From Margaritifera margaritifera (lineage: Eukaryota > Mollusca > Bivalvia > Unionida > Margaritiferidae), in contig JAQPZY010001398.1 of assembly GCA_029931535.1 (NCBI GenBank), positions 1 to 64,000 of the forward strand: a DNA stretch of 64,000 nt, given 5' to 3'. Positions 24,458 through 36,476 of this stretch are shown here, piece after piece. The translations under genes and the position numbers were made by a program. The first letter of the stretch is position 1; every line of letters begins with the position of its first letter. Under the pieces are notes generated by a model. The model saw only the letters and a list, made by a program, of their open reading frames with translations, had not been told where the DNA came from and did not search any database.

Positions 24458-27400
24458 ATGATCCAAAATTTACGTGAACTAGCAGCGCAGACAGTGCTAA
24501 GCCAAACAAAATTTACGATGCGAGAGACTGATAAGGCGTTTGCGGGCTCTGATAAAAATTTTATTTTTGATGATCAGCAAGTATTAAACGCATCTTCGGA
24601 GACGTACACGTTGAACACAGAAAACTTTGGAATAAGACCTAGCGATATGATCGCAATGGTTAAACCAATAATAACCAATCAATTAAGCCAAAAATATGCA
24701 ATAAAAATTAATATTCAATATAATGTATTATTCGTAATTGGTGAGCTTATTGTGTTGGAGGAAGAATCAGAATCATATAAAACAACTAAAACAACATTAA
24801 TAACACGAGGATTAAACATTGATGAGATTTTAATGAAATTACATAAAGATCTTAGTGACCAGATTGAAAACCATGAAGGAGCTGGATCTGGATGGAAATT
24901 CAAAACTATTACTTCAGTTTCGCTTAGCACACACAATGTTAAGCCAGCAGGTGGATCAAGATTTATTGAGTTACCTGGACACTACAAAAACTCAAAGTGT
25001 AAATGTTAAAAATAACGACGACAAGTGCTTTCAGTGGGCGGTTCTTTCAAAATTGTATCCAGCTGAATCAAACCCAAATAGAGTATCAAATTACAAAGAG
25101 TACGTAAATAGATTAAATTTTGATAAAATTGAATTTCCAGTACAAATCAACAAAATTGAGAAGTTTGCTCAGCAAAATAACTTAACTATAAACGTATTTG
25201 GCTTGGACCGTGCAAAAATCACTGGAGACCTATTTTCGTATCCATTGATAATAAATGAAAATTTACAAGATAAAAAGGTACATGCGAGCGAAGTAATTAA
25301 TCTATTATTTTATAAAAAATCACAATTGCTGGATTAAAAACTTTAATGGATTTAATTTCAGCCAAAATAATAAGCATAAAGGAAAACTTTATTTCTGTTA
25401 TCATTGTTTAAGCAGCTTTACCTCACAGGAAGTATTAGATCGACATTTAGAATACTGCTCAAACAAACAAAAAATTACTATGCCTGATATCGAGCATTCA
25501 AAGTTAAGTTTTAAAAATCCAGAACGATGTGGGAAAATACTTTTTGTAATATACGCTGATTTTGAATCAGTGCTGGAAAATATTGATGTTGCAATAAACA
25601 ACCCAAATATGTCATCAACAACAAAAATACATAACCATATCCCCTGTAGTGTTGCTTACAAGGTTGTTTGCGAGTATGATAAGTCAAAATCAAAAAACAT
25701 TGAGTTATACCGCGGTGTTGATCCAGCAGAGTGGCTATTAACTAATTTGCTAATTGAGATAAACGAAATTTAAAAAGTATTAAGAGACGATAACAAGTAC
25801 GATAAGTCCAAAATGTTTGTTCCAGTGGTTTTCCACAACTTTAGAGGATATGACGCACATATTATCGTTGACGCGCTTGGCAACAAAAATTTTAGTGTTA
25901 AAACAATCAAATGTATTCCAAATAGCACTGAAAAATATTTATCAGTTACTTTAAAACAACTTAGATTCATTGATAGCTTTCAATTTATGAATTACTCTTT
26001 GGATGATCTTGTAAAAGCTTGTACTGTGTTTGATAACTTAAAAGAATACTTTGGGACTGATTCTAGTTATTTAACGCGTAAAGGTGTTTATCCTTACGAG
26101 TACATAAACGATTTTTCAAAATTCGATGAGACATCGTTGCCAGATATTTCAAAATTTTATTCAAAGGTCCGTATCGAAGGAATAAGCCAAAACAAGTACG
26201 AATACGCTCAACAAATATGGGAACGATTTCAATGCAAAAACATTGGAGATTATCATGACTTGTACTTAATAACAGATGTTCTCCTTCTAGCTGATGTATT
26301 TGAACAATTTCGCAACACTTGCTCGCGCGACTACGGATTGGATCCCTTGTGGTATTTTTCATCTCCAGGGCTCGCTTGGGATGCAGCATTAAAAATAAGT
26401 AATGTAACATTAGATTTGTTCACAGATGCAGATATGTATTTATTTATTGAAAAAGGTATCCGTGGAGGTATATCAGTAATAACAAAGAAATACGCAAAAG
26501 CTAACAACAAATACTTACCAAATTATTATGCAAGTAAGGAATCAAGCTATATAATCTATTTGTATCCAAATAATCTCTATGAATGGGCAATGAGCCAACC
26601 TTTACCAGTTGGGAACTACAAGTGGATAACAGAAGAACAATACCTAAACGAAAAGCCAAATAATAAAATTGGATATTTCATTGAAGTTGATCTTGAGTAT
26701 CCACCTGAATTACACGATTTACATAGCGACTATCCGTTCTGCGCTGAGCAGATTAAAATCAATAGTTCATGGCTTTCTCCCACCCAAATTCAACACGGTT
26801 GTAAAAGCACTGCAGAAAAGTTAGTTCCAAACCTAATGAACAAAACAAGATACGTAATACATTATAAAGCGTTAAATCAAGCAGTTGCAGCTGGTTTAAA
26901 AATAACTCGTTTTTACCGGGTTCTAAAGTTTAAACAATCTTGTTGGCTAAAAGACTACATTGAATTTAACACACGTAAAAGAGCAGTTGCAACAACAGAA
27001 TTTGATAAAAAAAAAACCTTCCTAAGCTAATGAACAACAGCGTATTCGGGAAAACCATGGAAAACTTAAGAAAACGTCAGGAAATTGAACTTATCAACAA
27101 TGAGGCACGACGTGACAAAGTAATAGCAAAGGATAATTTTATCTCAAGAAAAATATTTAATGAAAATTTTATAGCAGCCCATATGCGTAAAACAAACCTA
27201 ACACTGAATAAGCCGATTGCAGATGGAGCAGCTGTTTTAGACCTTTCAAAAACGCTAATGTACGACTTCTACTATGATGTTATCAAAAAATTATATCCAG
27301 GCGATAAATCACAATTATTATTCACAGATACTGATTCGCTCTGTATTCAAGTGTTCACTAATGATGTTTACCAAAACATGTACGATAATCGTCAATGGTT

Positions 27401-27827
27401 TGATTTATCAGATTGTCCTGCTGATAGTGGATTTAAATCCGATGAAAATAAGAAAGTCATAGGAAAATTCAAAGATGAAACAAACTTTGTTCCAATATCT
27501 GAATTCGTTGGATTAAGAAGTAAACTTTACAGTATTAAACTCACTGATGGATCAGTAAAAAAACGTGCTAAAGGAATACAAAAGGCTGTTGTCGACAAAA
27601 AGATAAATTTCAGTGACTATAAAGATGCACTAACCGGAAAGCGTGATCATGTGTTAATGACAACATTACGATCTGATAAACATAAAATTACTACATCGGT
27701 GATAAATAAAGCAGGATTAAACAACTATGATGACAAACGATGGTGCGAAGATGGAATAAACACGTACGCGATCGGTCATTATGAAACTAACCCTCAATTT
27801 ACTGAACTAGACTTTTTATTTACTTAA
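24458..27827 (+). pseudogene. Protein-primed family B DNA polymerase of Maverick 1, inactivated
   Basis: The N-terminal Maverick PolB region (ENHEGAGSGWKFK) leads to a C2H2-like finger (FCYHCL...RHLEYC). Exonuclease motifs follow: ADFES (Exo I), FHNFRGYDAH (Exo II) and YHDLYLITD (Exo III). Polymerase motif B (NNSVFGKTMENLRKR) and motif C (FTDTDSL) are present. Motif A reads YLYPNNLYEWAM, with Tyr where the catalytic Asp belongs. Lesions are a frameshift near 24,990, another near 25,315, TAA at 25,771 and a frameshift in a ten-A run at 27,006-27,015. The Cys/His cluster normally before Exo II also looks deleted. The enzyme would have replicated the element from a terminal protein. Confidence 0.88.
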
Positions 27828-27830
27828 AAC

Positions 27831-28161
27831 ATCGTAATTCACGCGAAATTAATTTTTACAAGGGGGATTTTTTACCTTAAAACAGATAGTTGATAATAAT
27901 TTCAGCAGTTGGCGACGGTCGTTTGCTGGAGTTGTTTCCGGCGATTTTCAACGACTTGATGCCCACGCTTTTGGGGCACCCCATGGGGTTTAGATAGAGC
28001 AATTTGTTTGCAAAATGAAAACCTCTATGTCGAAAAAAGACAAAAAGTGTTTTAGAAACAGCCTTTTATCATACTACTTAAGCTTATTCGTGATCTCGAA
28101 GATTACCCTGCAATCATTCTACCCGCGTACAAACAAGAGTTCGACGCTATAAATATTCTCT
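27831..28161. other. Spacer between Maverick 1 and the minisatellite
   Basis: No intact gene. Two short stretches look like decayed coding sequence: 27,903-27,993 (+), reading SAVGDGRLLELF, and 28,083-28,170 (+), reading IRDLEDYPAIILPAYK. Neither could be assigned. An AAGGGGGATTTTTTACC tract lies at 27,858-27,876. Confidence 0.4.
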
Positions 28162-28373
28162 CAAAATTGCGTCCAGGACTGATATCAACATTACAGCGCG
28201 CAGGCCCTCAAAAATGCGTCCCGGAATGATATCACAGCGAACAGACACTCAAAAATGCGTCCCGGAATGATATCACAGCGCGCAGGCACTCAAAAATGCG
28301 TCCCGGAATGATATCACAGCGCGCAGGCACTCAAAAATGCGTCCCGGAATGATATCACAGCGCGCAGGCACCT
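28162..28373 (+). repeat. 41-bp minisatellite, four full units plus one degenerate unit
   Basis: Four consecutive 41-bp units (28,210-28,373) contain AAAAATGCGTCCCGGAATGA. They are preceded by a degenerate unit from 28,162. Units two to four are nearly identical; the first full unit has GAACAGACACTC in place of GCGCAGGCACTC. Confidence 0.9.
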
Positions 28374-28489
28374 CAGGGGTTAGAGTGGGTATTGTTCTAG
28401 GAGTACATTTGATTATGCCGCTTAACCCCACCACAAGACTCAATTTACCAGACAATGACGTGTTTAAAATTGCAAACCCATGGTTTATG

Positions 28490-30441
28490 ATGGTTCCCTT
28501 GTGATCTTTAACCGTGAAGACACTGAGGCCATCAATGATGAAATCTACAAAGGTTTTGCAAAGACTTTAGAAACGTTGGAAAAATATGCTAGTACAGGTT
28601 CAGGATGGACTGTTGACAGATGCGTGCAAGTTGATCTTCATATTTCCCCATAAAACCTTTTCGCGGATCGAGTTATATTCAAACGCCAGAGTATGTTCCG
28701 CCGCGGTCAGTGGTAAATGTGAAAACAAAAAAGATGAATGTTTTTAGCTGCTACTCATTGTTGGATCTGTGAAGGATATTTTGGTTCCACCGATGAAAAA
28801 GTTCGCAATCACTGCCACTGTCATTCCCAACAACACGGAAAAATACACGACGTTTCGGATGGGCCAGCTGCAGTTCATTAACTTGCTGTAATATCTCAAT
28901 CCCAGCCTGGAAAATGTTGTAAGCAACCTCGCAGGGAATGGCAATGATCGTTTTACAATCACTCATCGCTACGGTGGTGCTGACGATGGAGCTTTCAGTT
29001 TTCTCATCCGCAAAGGAATTTGCCCAATATGAGTACATGAGCGAATGGGAAAAGTTTACCGAAACTCAGTTGCCACCCTTCCATTCATCCCTGTCTCGCG
29101 AAGGCATTTCACGTACGTGAACAAAGTCTGGACCGCGTTTGGTTGTAAAAACCTTCCCGACTACCACAATCTGTATCTGCGCACGGATGAGTTGCTGCTC
29201 TTGAATGTCTTTCAGACGTTCCGCGACACGGCCATGCGCGTTTACAAGCTAGACTCAGCTCACTAGTTCTCGTCCCCGGGAATGGCATGGGACGCGCTTC
29301 TATAAAAAAAACAAAGGTCTAGTTGGACTGCTCACCGATATCGATGCGCATTTATTTGTCGAGCGTGGTATCTGCGGCGGGATTTCCATAGCGCTACGTT
29401 CGCCCGAACATTTCGCTGGTGGACGGATATGACCTCGCTGCCCCAAACAGTTACATCATGTATCAATACCGAAAACTTGTATAATTGGGCGATGATGCAA
29501 CCAATGCCTGAAGGCTTGTTTCTCTGGATTGATCCCGCGGATGTGCACGTACACAAACACGTAGACGAGTACAACAGCAACAGCGACTGCGACCTGGAGT
29601 ATCCAGACGAGTTGCACAGTACCCACAATGATTATCCCCGTATCAGTGTGGAATCGAGGATGATTCCGGACGCAAGTTTATAGAACGTGTCAAACTTGTC
29701 CCGAACTTGACAACTAATAGCAACTATATATTCCACGAACGAAAGCTGCAATTGTATCTGCGGTTGGGGATGCGTGTGCTACGAGTCCACCGGGTGCTAC
29801 GGTTTCACCAGCGCGCCTGGATGGCGCCTTATATACAAACTAATACGGATCTGCGCACGGTATCAACTAACGAGTTTGAGAAAGACTTTTCAAACTAATG
29901 AACAATGCCATGTTTGGCAAAACGATGGAGAATCTTCGGAAACGGATTCGCGTCGACCTTGTCAGGGAAACTGAAGAGGACAAGCTTAGAATGCTCATCG
30001 CGGACCCGGCATGGGTGAGGCGTCGCTGGTAATGAGTTCGACACCAGCTAGTACCCGAAAGATCATTCGCTGTTCAGCAACACTAACAAGAAAGATGTGG
30101 GAAAATTTAAAGATGAATGTGCGGGCAAGTCCATTGAAGAATACATGGGACTGAGACCGAAAATGTACTCAATTGTGGTGGGCAGCTCCATAAACGCCAA
30201 GAAAGCAAAATGAGTTCCCCGAGTTGTGATCGCGAAAGATCTTAAGCATAGCATGCATGTGGAGTGCTTACGCGAGCGGCGTGAATTAGCACACACAGCC
30301 AATCTCATCCGGTTAAAGAAACATCGCAACGGTGGGTATCGTTACACCAAGGTAACTTTGTCACCACAGGACAACAAGCGATGGATTTTCCCCGATGGAA
30401 TCACTACTTACGCGTACGAGCACGCGTTGATCCCAAAATAA
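28490..30441 (+). pseudogene. Family B DNA polymerase remnant, Maverick 2
   Basis: Recognisable pieces, in order: an N-terminal block ending STGSGWTVDRCVQVDLHI (about 28,600), a C-x2-C...HCH finger near 28,761-28,810, an Exo III-like block (LPDYHNLYLRTDELLLLN, 29,155-29,215), a degraded motif A (TENLYNWAMMQPMPEG, 29,466-29,515), a CDLEYPDELHS block (29,588), motif B (AMFGKTMENLRKR in a shifted frame, 29,900-29,945) and a C-terminal KRWIFPDGITTYAYEH (30,376). Motif C was not found; the stretch around 30,000-30,050 is too decayed. The gene has many stops and frame changes. Confidence 0.8.
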
Positions 30442-31296
30442 ATCTTGTCGATAGTTCCGTATTAGTGGGAACGACTCTCAATACCTCTCGCACAAATCCT
30501 TTTCTTGGTGAACGCACCTCCCATGGTTGGACCGGCACCAAATGGTAGCGTGTTGGTTGCCCCGGAAAATCAATTCGGTCCGAGATCGTAAATGCATCGA
30601 CGGAAAAATAAAAATGTTTTCTGAGTATCGGTGACAGTCTCCTGCCGAATCGCCTCAGCGGGTTTTAACCCAATTGCGCCTGTGATATGATTGGTTGAAG
30701 CCGTGTCACCTACTCTCGATATCGTTCTTTATGATTTATCAACAATTCCTGCGCGTACTTATGTCCGAATAATCGTTCCGAAAGTGTACGGTTAAAGCGT
30801 TCCACAATGATTTGATCGCGATGTATGCTACCATGTCCAACATGAACCAGCACCTTATGTTTTGCCAACAACGCAGCAACGGCTTCGAGAAATTCTTTGC
30901 CCGGGTCCACCGGCAAAGGTCGTGGCCATGTTAGTGGCGACCGTTTGCAGATAAGTTTCAATGCGTCTGCGACACTGCTGGATCTTTAGACGTTAGTGGC
31001 TCAGCATCCTTGTATCTACTGGCAACATCTACAATGGTTAACGCGTACTTGTATGTGAGACCACGTACGCGATCATGTGGAAGAAACAAAAGAAACGCCT
31101 AGTGAACTTCGTTGGGCGTTCTCACATCAAACCACCCACGAGAAATCTCTCTAGCGCGGGTAGGTAAATCTGCCACAACGCTTGTTTGCCAAGCCACTCT
31201 CGAGCGTCCCGTGGGAGTCTTTTGCCACGCTTGATAACTTTTCAACGGCTGCTTCACCTTCCAATACCCGCGCGGACTTTAGTATATCTCATCCAT
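30442..31296 (-). pseudogene. Maverick 2 DDE integrase remnant
   Basis: Read right to left: an ATG at 31,296, an N-terminal part with GEAAVEKLSS (about 31,255) and WQIYLPA (about 31,170), the core block TYKYALTIVDVASRYKD (about 31,050), the second catalytic Asp block VDPGKEFLEAVAALL (about 30,895), the Glu block DQIIVERFNRTLSERLFGH (about 30,800) and a C-terminal GFVREVLR piece near 30,500. At least three stops and several frame changes interrupt it. The order and strand relative to PolB are normal for a Polinton. Confidence 0.8.
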
Positions 31297-31309
31297 GTTA
31301 TATTACGGT

Positions 31310-31860
31310 TTTACCTCCAATGAGAATCTTGACCTTCATATCTCCTTCGATGATCAATCTCGAGATTCTTTCTCCGACATCTGGTCCCGCGATTGCATTC
31401 AAGTCATGGATGAGATCCACATCGGCGCGTTGAGCGCACGGATATCACTTGATGCCTTGTCGGTAACATGCAGCATTGACGCGGTTTATAGGGTATTCTT
31501 CGGGCTTTGGTCGATTGTTAGAGTCCAGTCGTATGTCCAATCGTGACCTAGGCAAGTAATAATTGTATCTGGGGAGATGCTTTTCCCCAGGGTATTTACT
31601 TCACAGTGCCCCGGGTAGTTTCGTTAAAGCAGTAGCGATATCACCGCCGACTTTTTCTTTAGACCATGCGCGTGAAACGCGTTTCCGTCCATCGATGGAC
31701 CTGAAAGGTCCCACAAACGTGAACTTCTTTGCTCAACATTGGACACAAGTTCCAGTGATTGCGGATTTGTTATTACGTGTTACAACTCGAGTTGGATTCG
31801 CGTTACGAGTTTTCATGCGACATCGCACCCAATATGAAGGCATAACTGAGTTATAAAACA
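31310..31860 (-). pseudogene. PLA2-like protein remnant, Maverick 2
   Basis: Read on the minus strand, the stretch contains HLPRYNYY, LDIRLDSNNRPKP and INRVNAACYRQG. These line up with the calcium loop and dyad region of the PLA2-like protein in Maverick 1 (21,674-22,203). The His-Asp dyad reads Gln-Gly here, so any lipase activity is gone, and two stops interrupt the frame. A helical tail (DVGERISRLIIEGD) follows. The gene sits directly upstream of integrase in the same direction, the same neighbourhood as in Maverick 1. An ORF on the plus strand here (31,563-31,856) is taken as a shadow. Confidence 0.6.
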
Positions 31861-31873
31861 ATTGATTTTTAAC

Positions 31874-32586
31874 ATGGCATCACGAAAGAGAAAAATCGAA
31901 GACGCTTTGACCGTCATTGACTTCTGCGCAGGCAAAGCCCAGACCACCCAAACAATGTAACTTGTTTCCAAACTCAGTTCGCGCGTTAATCATTGGCCCT
32001 GCCGGATCAGGGAAAACTCAACTGTTGTTGAATCTGATCATGCGATGGTAAACGCGTGATCGGCTGTACGTGATTGTACCTTCCGCAGACGATCAGCCGT
32101 GTTATGATGTACTCAGGGATTTAACGGAAGCGATTGCGTCGTCAAAAATGACGTCGTCGTCGACAAATGAATTTTTTCCCACAATCGACGAAGCCCGAAC
32201 CCACGACGACCTTGCGCCGGAAAATAATAATCTTTTCGTGTACAACGATGTGATGTTTGAACAGCAAGACAACTCTGCGATAATATTTTTGCCGAGGCCG
32301 ACACAAAAACATAGACGTGATCTATTTGACACAACGACACGCGCACGTGCCTAAAGTGATCCGGGACAACTGTAACATGTTGATGATATTTCGTGGCGTT
32401 GACGAGCACGGTCTCGCAAACATTCCTTGGACCTGGTGTGCTGCCGACCACTCGTGGAATGAGTTTAGGAATATATTTACGGAGGTCACCCAGAACCCGT
32501 ACGGTTTTCTCACAATTGATTTGAGATGTGCACCACGCAAGTATCGCGCGGTTCTGGACACGAACTTGGCCCACGATACAATTTAA
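31874..32586 (+). pseudogene. FtsK/HerA-type packaging ATPase remnant, Maverick 2
   Basis: Starts MASRKRKIEDAL at 31,874. A good Walker A (LIIGPAGSGKTQLLLN, about 32,000) is followed by a TAA in the same frame near 32,048. A Walker B-like block LFVYNDVMF (about 32,233) and the family C-terminal part (HVPKVIRDNCN, then YGFLTIDLR) follow in other frames. The protein would have pumped element DNA into capsids. Confidence 0.78.
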
Positions 32587-32969
32587 ACGACTATGATAAA
32601 TATATAAGGCCAAAACACTTGCCAGTGATATCATAGCAGAGTATGCTGACCGATGCCGCAAAGCTGCCCGCGAACACTTGTAACTGACCCATAATGTTTA
32701 GCCGGCTGCAACCGTGTCAAAGATATGTGACAGTCGCGACAGACTGCAAGAGAAGACCTCACAACGGGCTTTGAACAAACGTTTGCACCGCTGATTAAAC
32801 CAGTGAAAGAGATGATAGGAACAGAAGAAGACGTCAGAGCGGCACTTGAAAATATTCCACCGCCATAACAATCCGTGTACGATTCAATGCTGAAAACAGC
32901 GAACAATGAACAAGGTCGCCAGTGGATTTGTGAAAATCCTGTATCTTACTGCCCAACTGGAGCGAGTTC
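32587..32969 (+). pseudogene. Decayed leader of the next Maverick 2 gene
   Basis: There is no intact ORF. A helical, charged stretch (DSRDRLQEKTSQRALNKR, about 32,725-32,785) reads like coding sequence and may be the 5' part of the gene at 32,970-33,440. Stops occur before and after it. Confidence 0.4.
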
Positions 32970-33440
32970 GTGTTGAAAATACCAGCGGACTCAAGTGATT
33001 ACAATATGAATAAAGTATGGCCCAGGTGGGTATACAGGGAGATTACTGGGTATAAACAAGCCTCTGGCGACCCGTGGGCAGTCTATAACCAAATACTTGA
33101 TATATTTCAAACTAGAGACTTTAACAAATGGAATGCAATGTTTGAATATTTTATGAAGCAAGTACCGGAGGGAAGACGCACGAAACGAGGTCCCAAGCGG
33201 CAAGCACGTCCACGCGAACCTGAATGCAAACCTCGACCCGAACCAGAACCCTTGGCGCAATTTTCCAGAGCCTACGACATTCGGGAAGAAGAACTTACCG
33301 GGTTGGTAAAAGAAATTAATAAAAGTCAAGCGCAAAGAAAACAACAACGGCAACGAGCTTCTACACCCCACCTTGACCCAAACAGCAACATAGACGTGCA
33401 GTTGCACCACCACATATACCTACGCATGAACAATTTATGA
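32970..33440 (+). CDS. Unknown Maverick 2 protein, 156 aa
   Basis: One of the longer open frames left in this element. An N-terminal globular-looking part (WPRWVYREITGY, AVYNQILDIFQTRDFNKW) is followed by a very basic, Pro-rich stretch (KRGPKRQARPREPECKPRP) and a Gln/Arg-rich helix. The basic tail would suit DNA binding or a virion core role, but no family is recognised. It lies between the ATPase and minor capsid remnants, where Polintons keep structural genes. Confidence 0.45.
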   Translation: MLKIPADSSDYNMNKVWPRWVYREITGYKQASGDPWAVYNQILDIFQTRDFNKWNAMFEYFMKQVPEGRRTKRGPKRQARPREPECKPRPEPEPLAQFSRAYDIREEELTGLVKEINKSQAQRKQQRQRASTPHLDPNSNIDVQLHHHIYLRMNNL

Positions 33441-33700
33441 GCCTTCAACAAGAACAAAGAAGACCTGCACTAATGCTGGAAGAAAAATTTGCCATATTTC
33501 GAGAAGAACAAAAAGGAAATAAACAGACGGTTAGCAAAACCACCGACAGGAAAAGGCCTTGGTGGACCTTGTGACCCCCACGGCCTTGTGGGTCGGTTGG
33601 AAACACTCGTGAGGTCACTTCGCGCGGGCAACAAAGCACCAGAAATAATCAATGAGGCCGCATCGATTGTCAGCGATTGCTCGCCAACGACATCATGGAC
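33441..33700 (+). pseudogene. Decayed coding-like stretch after the 156-aa ORF
   Basis: Short charged frames continue from the preceding gene (MSLQQEQRRPALMLEEKF, then REEQKGNKQTVSK). They break within 100 bases. It may be the C-terminus of the same protein. Confidence 0.35.
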
Positions 33701-34605
33701 CCGGGGACGTTTCGCGCGTTGATGCATGAACTCATTGAAGACATCGATGATGTATATAACACCGATGATGAATTCTGAGGCGATTCTTCGCTCAATCAAT
33801 GCCGCGATGCAGCGTGTCGTTGCAGATACAACCCTGAGAGTTACCTCGATGATCACGATCTCATCAACAAAAATAGAATTTCATGTGGGTTTTTTCTACA
33901 CCAATCACCGCGGAGGAAGGTCGCACACTCGAGATCGCACTAGCGTCGTTGCGGGTGTATTACAGTTGACCTAATATCCGATCAAAGCCGTTTGAAGGGC
34001 CTCGACGCGAATAACGTCTTTGTGTTGTGGCAGTGCAACCGGGAATGATATTGAACTTCCCATGGGCGCGTACGACATGGAGTCGATCAATGAAGAGATT
34101 CAAAAGAGATTTTCGTTGGTGACTAAAATTTCATACGCGAACACGAGCCCACACTCAGCTCTGCCATCTCAATTGAATCTCCACAGTATGAGGCTAACAT
34201 CTCACAGTCGTCTTTAAGAATTAATAATTCTCGGTTCGCCTAAAGATATTATTGAGATTCCCGCGGACAAATGAATCTTACGCATCTGATACCATTTTCG
34301 CTTCAGACATTGTCAGCATCACCACCACAATGCAGATTAATCTGACTCTTGACGTCATCAGTGGTAGTTACGAAAGCGCAGCTTCCACAAGCGTAGCCTC
34401 TCATTTGGGTTCTCCTCAACAATGGAAACGGGTTATCTGCTGTTGATTACAGCGATTACTCATGAGGCGCCCGTGTATCGTCCATGTCACAATCCCCGGT
34501 TGACATAACTTCGTTTTACTCTTGTTTACCAGGACGAGCACATGCTATATCTCCGCCGCGAGACCTTGACAATACAACTGTACATTAGAGATCGACTTGG
34601 CATTT
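33700..34605 (+). pseudogene. Minor capsid (penton-like) protein remnant, Maverick 2
   Basis: Readable pieces, scattered over frames, include MHELIEDIDDVYNTDDEF (33,723), LPMGAYDMESINEEIQ (about 34,055), ISIESPQYEANISQSSLR (about 34,165), NESYASDTIFASDIVSI (34,270) and a C-terminal RRETLTIQLYIRDRLG (about 34,558). Order and neighbours match the Polinton minor capsid protein that forms pentons. At least six breaks were counted. Confidence 0.6.
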
Positions 34606-34609
34606 AAGT

Positions 34610-34957
34610 ATGACAGTCGCACGTGAACGTGTGATATCCGTGCGTGTCGTCAACGCGAGAAAACCCGTTTACATGTCATATTACGGGAATGGTCTCGGTG
34701 ATGTCGTCCAGAGATTGTTCACAGGAGCCCCAACGGTTCTAGCGGCCCTGACCTTGCACGCTGCACCGATTGCTAAACAAGTTGCAATGCGAGTCATTGA
34801 TAGCATCAAAAACGTTGTTGCGGATCAGTTCAAAAAATCTGGGATTACGAGCGGTTCAATCGATTCGAGATCGACTACGACGATTAGTAACTCAGGCACC
34901 ATCAAAGGCAATTACACTACCATCAACAGCAAACAATGCCAGCTCCGGCTGGTATAA
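34610..34957 (+). CDS. Small virion core-like protein, Maverick 2, 115 aa
   Basis: The frame is open from ATG 34,610. The features YYGNGLGDVVQRLFTG and the amphipathic AAPIAKQVAMRVIDS are typical of the short Polinton protein lying between minor and major capsid genes, likened to adenovirus pVI/pX-type proteins. The first residues (RERVISVRVVNARKP) may come from another frame of the same gene. The C-terminus differs from other copies and a frame change near 34,930 is possible. Confidence 0.5.
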   Translation: MTVARERVISVRVVNARKPVYMSYYGNGLGDVVQRLFTGAPTVLAALTLHAAPIAKQVAMRVIDSIKNVVADQFKKSGITSGSIDSRSTTTISNSGTIKGNYTTINSKQCQLRLV

Positions 34958-35091
34958 TCGACCATTCAACAACGTATAACCGATTCAGTGATTACAAATC
35001 TGGCATTGTGAAGCGGATTACAGTTGCGGACGCGAGCAGTGAAGCCACCAAAAACTTATTAGACGAAACCAATAATGTATAAGTAAAAACG

Positions 35092-36443
35092 ATGGTGAAA
35101 TTTCAAGACACACTCGATACCGCGTTTGACATGGGTGCGCCTATGAGGGTAGATTGCATCACCCAAGATTTTCAGTATTATTCGCACTCGGCTAGGGACC
35201 TCGGGCCATTAAAAATAGAATTACAAGTGTAGGACACGTCGAGTTTTTTTCTTCCGTGTGAGGCCTTCTTAGAAATCGAGGGAAAACTGGTACTGGGTGA
35301 CAACAACCATTATCCCGCCAATTCCAAGGTTGAATTTGTTAACAACTGCATCGTGGCGTTGTTTGACAGCGCACGTTATTCCTTTGATGGAAAGGAAATC
35401 GACGATTCTCAGACTCGCCAGATACAGAGACGATTGCGGGAAGTCTGCTGGCCCGTCTATGATGTTTTATAAGGACCCAAACGAACATGCAGATCACACC
35501 CCGTATATCCAGCATCAACTTGCGCCAGACGTTGTCGTGGACCCGCAACCCCTGGTATGTCTACCAGACCTGGTGCTGGTGGTGCTCCTATACAAAAGTA
35601 CAAACCTGAATTTTAACCTTGGCTTTGCACAGCATCGATTACAACTTCATGAACCATAATTGTTGTTTTTGTGTGCGATTATTTGGATTTTCGGTTGTTA
35701 TTATCGAAGCTAAACACACAGCCATGTTAACATATAAGTGTACCGCCAGCGATACAATTTGGCATGACGCCGGCGTCAATACCGGCGAAGTTGTTTTCTC
35801 AACATTAACATTGAAAATGCCTGCGCTAATCACTTTACTGACCACAGAAGCGCATATGCTGTTGTTTATGCAGTCTGGAACTGCGTCAATGCTGTTGTGA
35901 CTCGCGCTCACAACAGACTCGACGCCAAGCGAAGTTAATTGGGAGTTTACATGGCAAATAAGTACCGAACATGTCTCAGTGCACCAAAACACGTGTTCGT
36001 GGCGTTTCAAAATAGAGCTCGGGCTGACAATAAAACCCGTTGTGTGATGATATTCGACCAGTTAGGAGTGTCTGAAGTTTCTCAACGGCTAAACTGTCAT
36101 CAGAAACCCACCAAAAACATTTGGCTTAACTTCACAGACAATCAAGTCGCACGTGTATATCACAAGCTATGGTCATACATGTACCGGCATCAAAAATTGA
36201 CTCAGGTTTGCAGATTTTCCAGTATGACTTGACTCATTTGTACCTGATTTGTTATTTTCATTGGAACATCTTGACTTGTTCGAGCAGTCTGTGGTCGACA
36301 TGTACTTTCATGCATGTGTTAATCCACCTGCTGCCCACAACAATCAATACAATTGCATTGCTGTGATCCTCTCTGACAAGACTTTGTTGTTGGAGGGCAC
36401 AGGTGGCCGAATCAGGGTTATTGACGCGCCTGTCGAAAACTAG
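35092..36443 (+). pseudogene. Major capsid protein (double jelly-roll) remnant, Maverick 2
   Basis: Starts MVKFQDTLDTAFDMGAPMR. Later blocks are LPCEAFLEIEGKLV (35,250), VALFDSARYSFDGKEID (about 35,350), GPSMMFYKDPNEHAD (about 35,450), LTYKCTASDTIWHDAGVNTG (about 35,730) and a C-terminal ILSDKTLLLEGTGGRIRV (about 36,366). The gene order and the double jelly-roll Polinton type fit. TAG near 35,230 and several frameshifts disrupt it. The protein would build the icosahedral shell. Confidence 0.75.
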
Positions 36444-36476
36444 TAATTGTTGTAATTAAACAGCACACTTACAATA

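Larger units (their letters stand above)
21674..27830 (+). mobile_element. Maverick/Polinton element 1, 5'-truncated, AT-rich
   Basis: A PLA2-like protein, a DDE integrase and a protein-primed type B DNA polymerase are the hallmark combination of Maverick/Polinton elements. Only about 6.2 kb remain: the left end is cut by the LTR array and no capsid, ATPase or protease gene is seen. Base composition is clearly more AT-rich than the neighbouring elements. No terminal inverted repeat could be recognised. Confidence 0.85.

Noticed and set aside
28162..28373. CRISPR-like array
   Set aside because: Units follow one another without variable spacers, and the setting is a eukaryotic genome.
31563..31856. 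97-aa plus-strand ORF as a Maverick 2 gene
   Set aside because: The minus strand of the same stretch carries PLA2-like motifs in the expected place upstream of integrase.
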